DNA of 12,781 nucleotides from a bacterium. Its GTDB lineage: Bacteria > Chloroflexota > Dormibacteria > UBA8260 > Bog-877. Positions within the stretch are counted from its first letter, which is position 1, and each line of letters begins with the position of its first letter. Positions 1 through 5,544 of this stretch are shown here, piece after piece. Where the stretch lies: contig JAKABA010000108.1 of the NCBI GenBank assembly GCA_021802115.1, forward strand, positions 1-12,781, written 5' to 3'. The position numbers and the translations under genes were made by a program. The notes beneath the pieces are model-generated. The model did not search any database. It was given only the letters and a program-made list of their open reading frames with translations, and was not told where the DNA came from.

Positions 1-86
1 CTGGAAGCCGTCGGGAGGGCGCCCTCGACAGAAATCACCCCCAGCTTGACCCACCAGTCCAACTCGCCAACCTCTTCCCGGTTCAC
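1..86 (-). CDS. Possible 5' end of an unrecognised gene running off the left edge
   Basis: Reading the minus strand from GTG at 86-84 gives 28 codons with no stop before the window edge; the peptide begins VNREEVGELDWWVKLG. About 82% of these codons end in G or C, as in the neighbouring genes, and the composition looks protein-like, whereas the opposite strand in this stretch has poor third-position bias. An in-frame TGA lies immediately upstream (89-87), so GTG-86 is the only possible start here. A GAGAG a few bases upstream could be a weak ribosome binding site. I do not recognise the peptide; it is too short to assign. It points away from the truncated reductase remnant that starts about 15 bases to its right. 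It may equally be chance. Confidence 0.3.
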   Translation of the reverse strand, partial: MNREEVGELDWWVKLGVISVEGALPTAS

Positions 87-100
87 TCAACTACTCTCAT

Positions 101-364
101 GGGCAGTACCGCACACTTCTCGGCCAGCTGCTCCCAGCGCCCGGGTTCGGCGACACCGTGGATTTCGTCCACATCAAGCAGCACTACTACTTGGTGCACC
201 ATCAGCTGAATCCCAGCGGGATCGTGCCCGCGGGGCCGGACCTGCGAGGCTGGCTCCTTCCCCACGGACGGGAGGTTCTGCCCGGTTCACCCTTCGGCGA
301 GGGATCCCCTCCCCCGCCCCCGCCGCCGTCGGAAGCGGTCCCGGCGGGCCACGGCGCCGGCTGA
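101..364 (+). pseudogene. 3' remnant of a glutathionyl-hydroquinone reductase (ECM4/YqjG/Xi-class GST family)
   Basis: About 87 codons encode the characteristic C-terminus of glutathionyl-hydroquinone reductases. The visible blocks are PGFGDTVDFVHIKQHYY, then LNPSGIVPAGPDL, PHGRE and a final SPFGEG, followed by a proline-rich tail ending PAGHGAG and TGA at 362-364. These enzymes reduce thiol-conjugated hydroquinones; in actinobacteria the thiol may be mycothiol (family knowledge). The N-terminal thioredoxin-fold domain with its catalytic Cys (CPWA-type motif) and most of the helical domain are absent. Upstream in the same frame there is a TGA at 47-49, third-position GC drops sharply before about position 100, and neither other frame shows the expected preceding block. 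No plausible start exists; GTG-158 lies inside the conserved core. I read this as a 5'-truncated remnant. A frameshift or assembly join at the contig edge is the alternative. Confidence 0.6.
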
Positions 365-408
365 CGACGTCTGTGGCCGGCGCCGCCAGGGGCCCTGCCA
401 GCTGGGCC

Positions 409-1047
409 TCATGGTCTCCGGGCTCTTCCCAGCACCATGCGCGGCCCCGGCATCCGCACCCCGAGGACCATGGTCGGGACATCCCGCGACTCGACGATCT
501 CGAACCCCGCCGCGGTGACGGCTGCCACGGTGTCTCGGTTGAGGTGGCAGCCCCCGGCGATCAGGCCCCAGGTGGGGTCCAGGGCGTCCTGAGCCCGGCC
601 GATGGCCCCTGAGCTGCGGACATGTTCGTAGAACCGGAGCTCGCCTCCGGGCCGGACCACCCGCATCAGCTCGGCCAACGCGTGGCCCTGGTCGGTCACG
701 GAGCAGAGCACCAGCGACGAGACCGCAGCGTCGAAGGAGGAGTCCGGCAGCGGCAGCCGCTCGGCGAAAGCTGCCAGGACCTCCACCTTGGCCCTGGACC
801 GCCCGGCCGCCCGCCGGCACCACCTCCTGAGGTGCGCCTCCGGTTCGACCACCGTCACCTCCTCCACCGCCGGCGGATAGTGCGGAAGGTTGGCCCCGGT
901 GCCGCCCCCGATCTCCAGCACCCGACCCGCGAGGCCGGCCAGCAGTTCCTGCCTCACCTCCTTGGCCCCCACCCTCTCGGCCAGGGGCGAGACCAAGGCA
1001 AAGCAGCGCGCGAAGACGGGATGCCTCGACAGTGAAGACGGCGCCAT
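409..1047 (-). CDS. Class I SAM-dependent methyltransferase (Methyltransf_11, METTL7-like)
   Basis: This 212-residue protein is a Rossmann-fold methyltransferase of the UbiE/Methyltransf_11 type, predicted cytosolic. Motif I is VLEIGGGTG at residues 43-51, the acidic end of strand beta2 is VVEPE near 66-70, and the strand beta4/5 region runs from FDAAVSSLVLCSV (105-117) to the RVVRPGGELRFYEH block (129-142). The later GGCHLNRDT segment (165-173) resembles the bacterial relatives of METTL7 thiol methyltransferases, so a small molecule or thiol acceptor is possible, but the substrate cannot be read from sequence. Length is normal for the family. ATG at 1047-1045 gives a natural N-terminus (SRHPVFARCFA follows); no strong ribosome binding site is visible. 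It is divergent from the methyltransferase at 1165 across 117 bases, and its 3' end converges on the reductase remnant. Confidence 0.85.
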   Translation of the reverse strand: MAPSSLSRHPVFARCFALVSPLAERVGAKEVRQELLAGLAGRVLEIGGGTGANLPHYPPAVEEVTVVEPEAHLRRWCRRAAGRSRAKVEVLAAFAERLPLPDSSFDAAVSSLVLCSVTDQGHALAELMRVVRPGGELRFYEHVRSSGAIGRAQDALDPTWGLIAGGCHLNRDTVAAVTAAGFEIVESRDVPTMVLGVRMPGPRMVLGRARRP

Positions 1048-1154
1048 CCGGCGATGTTCGCACCTTGCCCGTGCTCGCGCCCCGCCAGCCTGGATTTTCC
1101 ACCGGGGAACCGCCTCAGGGACGCTCCACTTCCCCTGCGCCAGGGCCGGTGGCC

Positions 1155-1163
1155 GAGGTGGAG
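1155..1163 (+). promoter_or_regulatory. Ribosome binding site deciding the start at 1165
   Basis: GAGGTGGAG lies directly upstream of ATG-1165. The open frame extends upstream to ATG-1054, but the additional 37 residues are Arg/Pro-rich and unlike the family, so the internal ATG is preferred even though the purine tract sits rather close to it. Confidence 0.5.
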
Positions 1164-1164
1164 A

Positions 1165-1965
1165 ATGCGTTCGGTGTCAGCACAGGAGCAGTGGGCAGAC
1201 GCACTGCGGAGCTGGGCCATCCCCCAGGAGATCCTCGACCAGGCTGAGGAGTCGCCCTGGACCCTGCCTCCCGACGCGTTCGCCGAGTCCGCGCGCCTGG
1301 CGCTGGAGCAGCCTCCCACCCCCACCCACACGCTGGCGCTGGAGAGCCTGCCGGTCGGTGGAGTGGTGCTGGACGTGGGCTGCGGCGCGGGAGCCGCCAG
1401 CCTGCCGCTGAGATCCCGGGCGGGACAGATCGTGGCCGTCGACCAGAGCCCAGCCATGTTGCGGGAGCTGCTGGCCCTGGCCGGGACCTCGGTGCCGGTG
1501 ACCACCGTCGAAGGCACGTGGCCGGAGGCGGCAGCTCTGGTTGGTCCGGCCGATGTGGTGGTGTGCGCCAACGTCGCCTACAACATTCCAGGCCTCGACG
1601 AGTTCGTCACAGCCCTGTCCGCGGTGGCGAGGCGAAGGGTGGTCCTGGAGCTCACCGGCTCACATCCGCAGCAGCCCCTCAACTGGCTCTGGCGCCACTT
1701 CTGGGACCTAGAGCGGCCCCGGGTCCCAACCGCCGACACCGCCGCCGCCGTGATCCGGGAGACCCTCGGGGTCGAGATCGAAATCGTCAGATGGACAGGC
1801 AGAAGGCCCCTGACCAGCCGTCTGGACGACAGGGGTGTTGCCTGGATCCGCCGACGCCTGTGCCTTCCAGAAGAGAGAACCGGCGAACTGGCATCCCTGC
1901 TGCGCTCGCAGGACTCAGGGGCAGCCACCGAGCTTGTCACCATCGCCTGGGCCGGGCGGGCCTGA
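1165..1965 (+). CDS. Class I SAM-dependent methyltransferase, substrate unknown
   Basis: A 266-residue cytosolic methyltransferase. Motif I is VVLDVGCGAGAA at 67-78; the acidic residue at the end of strand beta2 is Asp93 in AVDQSPAML; the beta4 region is ADVVVCANVAYNI (129-141). The N-terminal 60 residues form a helical cap (QEQWADALRSWAIPQEIL...), and the C-terminal half carries a QQPLNWLWRHFWDLERP segment (169-185) that I recall from actinobacterial stand-alone methyltransferases; it may shape the acceptor pocket. The reaction is SAM-dependent methyl transfer, but nothing visible identifies the acceptor. The start is ATG-1165 because of the purine tract in front of it. The gene is divergent from the methyltransferase at 409-1047; the two are not close paralogues by motif comparison. 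Its 3' end faces the glycosyltransferase gene across 94 bases with no clear terminator. Confidence 0.85.
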   Translation: MRSVSAQEQWADALRSWAIPQEILDQAEESPWTLPPDAFAESARLALEQPPTPTHTLALESLPVGGVVLDVGCGAGAASLPLRSRAGQIVAVDQSPAMLRELLALAGTSVPVTTVEGTWPEAAALVGPADVVVCANVAYNIPGLDEFVTALSAVARRRVVLELTGSHPQQPLNWLWRHFWDLERPRVPTADTAAAVIRETLGVEIEIVRWTGRRPLTSRLDDRGVAWIRRRLCLPEERTGELASLLRSQDSGAATELVTIAWAGRA

Positions 1966-2059
1966 GGACCAGGGCCGGGATCGGCACCAAGGTGGCCCGG
2001 CGGGTACAACCGAAGGCAGACCGCCACCGGCCCCGAGCACCGAGCGGCCCACGCACAGC

Positions 2060-4006
2060 TCAGCCCGCGGCGGCTGCCGCCAGTTCTCTGCTCGTCCAAA
2101 CTTCGGGCTCGAACCCTCGTGGCTCGGAACCAGTTTGGAACAGCGCCAGGGCCAGGGCGGCACATGCGGCCGTCTGATCGGGCATGAACTCCAATCCCGC
2201 CACCACCACCGGTCCCGGGTCGGGGCTGGGGAGCAGGCTGCGGACGACGACCTCGAAGCTGTAGGTCTGCCTGGCGAGATGGATCCGGAGCGTCTCCAGG
2301 CCGCCCGCCTCGAGGGCCGCGGCAGGGGTGGGGACCACGATCCTGGCTCCGGTCAAGGAGGCGTCCAGCAGGCGCGCCGCCATGCCGCCCAGCTCAACTC
2401 GAGCGTCTAGGTCAAAGCGCACCGACGCCCGGCGTTCGGCGCCGAACCGCTTGGAGCGAATCCGCCAGATTGCGGCCATGAGGATCCCCAGGTTGACAAC
2501 CAGCCAGAAGAGAGAGCCGTAGGCGACCCACACCACCCGGTAGTGCAGCGGGGTCGCCCCCAGCAGGCTGGCGACGGACCATGCCAGCGTCACCACGCTG
2601 GCGCCCACCAGCGCCCACAGCAACCATGGCACCGGCATCCGCGCCCTGGTGTCGCCGGTGCGGCCCTTCTCGGTGACCCGGAAGGGAAGCTCAGAGCTCC
2701 GCAGCAAGCGCAGCGTGGCGTGCAGGTTGGCGGGCATCCGGACCACCTCGAAGATGGTGGCCAGCCCCTGGCTGGAGGTGGATCGCGCCAGACGCCGCAT
2801 GGCGTAGCGCTGAATCACGAAGGTGACGATGAAGATGGGTGCGAACTCCACGAACGGGGCGCGGATGGGAACCGCCGCCACCAGCAGCACCACCATCGGC
2901 ACCAGCAGGTATCCGAGGGAGCGCCAGGCGTCGAACCATCCCAGCAGGGTGGTCATGTAACTGAGGCGCTGCATCGGCGAGAGGCCGCTCACCGTGGCCG
3001 GGTTCTCCCGGCGCAGCAGCTGCATGGCCCCTGTCCCCCAGCGCAGGCGCTGGCCCAGGTACTGGACCACATTGCCCGCCGCCAGGCCGTGCGCCAGCAC
3101 TTCGTTGTGGAACACCGTTCTCCAACCCAGCCGGTGCAGACGCAGGGTGGTGTGGATGTCCTCGGTGACCGTCTCCACCGCCAGACCGCCGACCTCTTGC
3201 AGTGCCGCCGTCCTGAAGATGGCTCCGGTGCCGCAGCAGAAGGCGGCGTTCCAGCGGTTGCGGCCGGCCAAGAGGGCGCGGTAGAAGAGGCGCTGCTCGC
3301 TGAAGTTGCGTTCGTGCTCGAAGCTCTGCAGGTTGTAGAAGTCTTGCGGCGTCTGCACCAGCGCCACCCGGCTGTCGTCGAAGTAACCGAGCGTGTTGCG
3401 GAACAGGTCTGCGCGCACCACATGGTCGGCGTCGATGATCGCCACCAGGTCGGCATCGATGCGGCCCAGGGCGTAGTTCACGTTGCCGGCCTTGGCGTGC
3501 TCGTGGGTGGGTCGAGCCAGGTACCTGGCGCCCAGTCTCTGGGCCAACGTTCGCACCTCGGGCCGGTCACCATCGTCCAAGACCCAGGTTTCGTGAGCGA
3601 GGTTGGCGCTGACAGCGGCAGCCACGGTGGGGAGCAGGGTCTCCTCCGGTTCGTTGTAGGTGGGGATGAGCAGCGCCAGCTTCAGGTCCGTGCCGTCACG
3701 CGGACTGGGGGGCCGCATCGCGTCGAGATCCCAGAGGTTGATGGTGAACAGCAGCAGGCCGAAGGCGGCGTGTACCTCCAGCAGCAACAGGGGTATCGAG
3801 ATCCACCATTCGCCCAGGTTGAGGGTGGCGACGGTGCGCCAGGCCAGGTATCCGACCGTTACCAACAGCGCCGCGACCGCCACGGTCTGGGTCAGCCGCC
3901 GGCCGGCGGTGGTCTCGGGGTCGGGCACCGCGGTGCGCGGGAAGGGGCGATTGCCCAGCGGCTGTTCCTTGGCAGGGTGAGCGACCGGCAGGGTGGAGAG
4001 CGACAT
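2060..4006 (-). CDS. BcsA-like membrane glycosyltransferase (GT2) with C-terminal PilZ domain
   Basis: A 648-residue processive glycosyltransferase of the cellulose-synthase type, predicted to polymerise a UDP-sugar and extrude the polymer. Two membrane segments (about 40-90) precede the catalytic domain: TYNEP (116-120), DDG (144-146), DAD metal-binding motif (192-194), VQTPQDFYN (217-225), TED (281-283) with the catalytic-base Asp, and QRLRW (319-323). Further membrane helices follow at about 350-400 and 458-513. The PilZ domain shows the c-di-GMP motifs RxxxR (Arg526/Arg530) and DASLTG (548-553), so activity is probably c-di-GMP dependent. The start is ATG-4006, preceded by AAGAGGAAA; the upstream frame extension to 4153 is Arg/Pro-rich and lies over leader hairpins. 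No bcsB, bcsZ or bcsC partner is visible, so whether the product is cellulose, a beta-glucan or another polymer is open. The last 20 or so codons lie in a 45-base inverted repeat. Confidence 0.88.
   Translation of the reverse strand: MSLSTLPVAHPAKEQPLGNRPFPRTAVPDPETTAGRRLTQTVAVAALLVTVGYLAWRTVATLNLGEWWISIPLLLLEVHAAFGLLLFTINLWDLDAMRPPSPRDGTDLKLALLIPTYNEPEETLLPTVAAAVSANLAHETWVLDDGDRPEVRTLAQRLGARYLARPTHEHAKAGNVNYALGRIDADLVAIIDADHVVRADLFRNTLGYFDDSRVALVQTPQDFYNLQSFEHERNFSEQRLFYRALLAGRNRWNAAFCCGTGAIFRTAALQEVGGLAVETVTEDIHTTLRLHRLGWRTVFHNEVLAHGLAAGNVVQYLGQRLRWGTGAMQLLRRENPATVSGLSPMQRLSYMTTLLGWFDAWRSLGYLLVPMVVLLVAAVPIRAPFVEFAPIFIVTFVIQRYAMRRLARSTSSQGLATIFEVVRMPANLHATLRLLRSSELPFRVTEKGRTGDTRARMPVPWLLWALVGASVVTLAWSVASLLGATPLHYRVVWVAYGSLFWLVVNLGILMAAIWRIRSKRFGAERRASVRFDLDARVELGGMAARLLDASLTGARIVVPTPAAALEAGGLETLRIHLARQTYSFEVVVRSLLPSPDPGPVVVAGLEFMPDQTAACAALALALFQTGSEPRGFEPEVWTSRELAAAAAG
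2095..2139. repeat. 45-nt imperfect inverted repeat inside the 3' end of the glycosyltransferase gene
   Basis: TCCAAACT (2095-2102) and AGTTTGGA (2132-2139) are perfect 8-base inverted repeats. Between them, in minus sense, are two similar blocks, GGTTCCGAGCC and GGGTTCGAGCCC, which can pair with each other through two further 5-bp helices with G-U pairs, extending the outer stem. The second block looks like a tRNA T-arm (GGTTCGA core), but its 5-bp stem does not close properly and no cloverleaf surrounds it. It encodes the last residues of the glycosyltransferase (QTGSEPRGFEPEVW...), beyond the PilZ domain. It could be a terminator without a U-tract, a small repetitive element, or an attachment-site-like relic. 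Confidence 0.5.
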
Positions 4007-4009
4007 GTT

Positions 4010-4015
4010 TCCTCT
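4010..4015 (-). promoter_or_regulatory. Ribosome binding site of the glycosyltransferase gene
   Basis: In minus sense AGAGGA sits four bases from ATG-4006 in a short A-rich stretch. It supports this internal ATG over the in-frame ATG-4153 that opens the longest reading frame. Confidence 0.6.
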
Positions 4016-4030
4016 TTGAAATGGAGACTG

Positions 4031-4070
4031 AGGGCGGGCCGAGGGGCCGCCCTGCCAGACCGGCGGTCTG
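4031..4070 (-). promoter_or_regulatory. Two tandem hairpins just upstream of the glycosyltransferase start
   Basis: AGGGCGG (4031-4037) pairs with CCGCCCT (4047-4053) around a 9-base loop. CAGACC (4056-4061) pairs with GGTCTG (4065-4070) around GGC. Both repeats are perfect and lie 25-65 bases ahead of ATG-4006, so they would fold in the 5' leader of the glycosyltransferase mRNA or serve as protein-binding palindromes. I do not recognise a known riboswitch; it lacks the features of a GEMM c-di-GMP aptamer. Confidence 0.45.
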
Positions 4071-4160
4071 CGTCCCCCAACCTTCGCCTGTGCTTGACAG
4101 TTCTGGTCGTGACGAACCCGTCGCAACTGCCGTCGAAGATGTATCACCAGCAACCAGCGG

Positions 4161-4173
4161 GGCCATCATGGCC
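4161..4173. promoter_or_regulatory. 13-bp palindrome, candidate operator upstream of the lactate monooxygenase gene
   Basis: GGCCAT-C-ATGGCC is a perfect odd palindrome. It is centred about 36 bases upstream of the start site predicted from the TAAATT -10 box at 4192-4197, so a bound regulator would cover the -35 region. No regulator gene is adjacent. Confidence 0.35.
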
Positions 4174-4191
4174 TCGGTGGCGGGCGCCCCT

Positions 4192-4197
4192 TAAATT
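4192..4197 (+). promoter_or_regulatory. -10 box (TAAATT) for the lactate monooxygenase gene
   Basis: TAAATT is an isolated AT-rich hexamer in very GC-rich surroundings, 42 bases ahead of ATG-4234, predicting a leader of about 30 nt. No good -35 is visible, as is common for this group. Confidence 0.5.
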
Positions 4198-4220
4198 GCA
4201 GGGATGCACGGCAAACTTTT

Positions 4221-4226
4221 GGAGGT
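4221..4226 (+). promoter_or_regulatory. Strong ribosome binding site deciding start 4234
   Basis: GGAGGT lies seven bases before ATG-4234, ideal spacing. The upstream in-frame ATG-4204 has no such signal and would put the site inside the coding region. Confidence 0.75.
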
Positions 4227-4233
4227 CCCAGCC

Positions 4234-5418
4234 ATGACGGCCAGTCCCCGATTCGCCGACTTCCAGCAACAGGTGTATGCGGCAGGGGCCAGCGGCGAGC
4301 TGCCGGGCCTGCCCATGACCCCGGCGGGGATGGAGGAGCTGGCGCGGTCACGGATGACCGAGCGGGACTATTCGTATGTTGCTGGGGCGGCCGGCACAGA
4401 GTCTACCGCCAGATCCAACCTGGCGGCGTTCGATCGGTGGCAGATCGTGCCCCGTCATCTCCGCTCCGCCCCCGAGCGCGACCTGACAACGCAGCTGTTC
4501 GGGCAGCGGGTGCCGACCCCGATCCTGCTCGCCCCGGTGGGCGCGCTCAGCACGGTCCACCCTCAGGCGGAGCTGGTGGCGGCCGAGGTGGCAGCCACCA
4601 TGGGCATCCCCGTGATCCTGTCCACGCTTTCCGGCAGCTCTCTTGAAGAGGTCGCCGCGGTTTGGCATCAGGTCGGGGCCGGAGTCGGTTGGTTCCAGCT
4701 TTACTGGCCCACCGATCGTGAGGTGGCCCAAAGCCTGGTCAAGCGCGCGGAGAGGGCCGGGTACGGGGCCCTGGTGCTGACGGTGGACACCTGGACGCTG
4801 GCCTGGCGCCCGAGGGACCTCGCCCTCGGTCACCTGCCGTTCCTGAACGGCCAGGGGCTGGCCAACTACCTCACCGACCCCTGCTTCCGATCCCGCCTTG
4901 AGGTTCCCCCGGAACAGGACCCCGCGGCGGCGATCTCGCTGTGGGCGCGGATCTTCAACAACCCGGGGCTGAGCTGGGACGACCTCAAGTGGCTCCGGGA
5001 GCAGACGAGGCTGCCGATCCTGCTGAAGGGGATCTGCCATCCCGATGATGCCCGCCAGGCCTTTGCCCTTGGGGCTGACGGGGTCATCGTCTCCAACCAC
5101 GGCGGCCGCCAGATCGACGGTGCCAGGCCCGCGCTGGATTGCCTGCCGGAGGTGGTGGACGCCGTCCCGGGCCAGATGGTGCTGTTCGACTCGGGGATCC
5201 GCGGCGGCTCCGACGTGGTCAAGGCGCTGGCTCTGGGCGCCACGGCCGTCCTGCTGGGGCGGCCGTTCGTCTTCGGCCTCGCGGCGGCGGGAGCCGATGG
5301 CCTGCGTCACGTGCTCCGGTGCCTGCTGGCCGACCTGGACCTGACCCTCGGCCTCAGTGGTCACGCCTCCATCTCCGACCTGGGCCGTGACTGCCTGGTC
5401 AGAGCAGCCGGGATCTGA
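4234..5418 (+). CDS. FMN-dependent alpha-hydroxy-acid enzyme, lactate 2-monooxygenase type
   Basis: This 394-residue protein belongs to the FMN-dependent alpha-hydroxy-acid dehydrogenase family and matches the Mycobacterium lactate 2-monooxygenase pattern in length and in motifs: SYVAG (47-51), WRPRDL (191-196) and NYLTDPCF (211-218). That enzyme converts L-lactate and O2 to acetate, CO2 and water in the cytosol. Key residues visible are Tyr48, Gln155-Leu156-Tyr157, Asp185, Lys265 (LLKG), the catalytic pair His289/Arg292 in SNHGGRQ, and the FMN-phosphate loop DSGIRGG (319-325) with LGRP (341-344). Gly103 (APVG) corresponds to the glycine which in the mycobacterial enzyme favours the coupled oxygenase over the oxidase reaction. 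The start is ATG-4234 because of GGAGGT. The gene stands alone, divergent from the glycosyltransferase gene. Substrate could be another 2-hydroxy acid. Confidence 0.88.
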   Translation: MTASPRFADFQQQVYAAGASGELPGLPMTPAGMEELARSRMTERDYSYVAGAAGTESTARSNLAAFDRWQIVPRHLRSAPERDLTTQLFGQRVPTPILLAPVGALSTVHPQAELVAAEVAATMGIPVILSTLSGSSLEEVAAVWHQVGAGVGWFQLYWPTDREVAQSLVKRAERAGYGALVLTVDTWTLAWRPRDLALGHLPFLNGQGLANYLTDPCFRSRLEVPPEQDPAAAISLWARIFNNPGLSWDDLKWLREQTRLPILLKGICHPDDARQAFALGADGVIVSNHGGRQIDGARPALDCLPEVVDAVPGQMVLFDSGIRGGSDVVKALALGATAVLLGRPFVFGLAAAGADGLRHVLRCLLADLDLTLGLSGHASISDLGRDCLVRAAGI

Positions 5419-5432
5419 CCAGGACAGGTTGG

Positions 5433-5450
5433 GGCAGGCACAGGCCTGCC
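5433..5450 (+). terminator. Hairpin after the lactate monooxygenase gene
   Basis: GGCAGGC, loop ACAG, GCCTGCC forms a perfect 7-bp stem starting 14 bases after the stop codon. There is no U-tract (ACTTGGAC follows), so it is only a candidate terminator, of the kind often assumed in high-GC bacteria. Confidence 0.4.
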
Positions 5451-5475
5451 ACTTGGACAGCTACCGTCCCGGCTG

Positions 5476-5490
5476 GCCGCGTTGCGCGGC
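5476..5490. other. Short perfect inverted repeat between 4234-5418 and 5545-6369
   Basis: GCCGCG-TTG-CGCGGC, a 6-bp stem with a 3-base loop. It lies about 43 bases upstream of the -10 box of the hydrolase gene. It may be a second part of the terminator region or an operator; very GC-rich short repeats also arise by chance. Confidence 0.25.
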
Positions 5491-5532
5491 TGGAGGCATC
5501 CGGGCCAGCGTGTGGACGACCACGCCGGCCCC

Positions 5533-5538
5533 TACAGT
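5533..5538 (+). promoter_or_regulatory. -10 box (TACAGT) for a leaderless hydrolase mRNA
   Basis: TACAGT fits TANNNT and lies six bases before GTG-5545, the distance at which transcription would begin at or next to the start codon. No ribosome binding site precedes the GTG. Confidence 0.5.
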
Positions 5539-5544
5539 GGTCCG

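Noticed and set aside
83..265. 60-codon minus-strand frame within the reductase remnant
   Set aside because: It is the complement of the conserved GS-HQR C-terminal sequence and has no features of its own.
2095..2139. A tRNA gene on the minus strand, suggested by GGGTTCGAGCCC
   Set aside because: The T-arm stem has a mismatch at its third pair, and no D-arm, anticodon arm or 7-bp acceptor stem can be placed around it; it also lies inside a coding frame.
4031..4070. A GEMM-type c-di-GMP riboswitch ahead of the PilZ glycosyltransferase
   Set aside because: The two short hairpins lack the GEMM layout and its conserved tetraloop/receptor; only generic leader structure is supported.
4094..4099. 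Perfect TTGACA as a -35 box for the lactate monooxygenase gene
   Set aside because: No -10-like hexamer lies 16-19 bases downstream, and the plausible TAAATT box is about 92 bases further on.
2543..4237. 564-codon open frame on the plus strand opposite the glycosyltransferase
   Set aside because: It is antisense to a gene with all GT2 and PilZ motifs; its translation is rich in Gln, His, Arg and Gly, typical of the complement of a high-GC3 gene, with no recognisable domain.
4348..5364. 338-codon minus-strand frame opposite the lactate monooxygenase gene
   Set aside because: Antisense to a gene with complete catalytic motifs; composition is that of a shadow frame.
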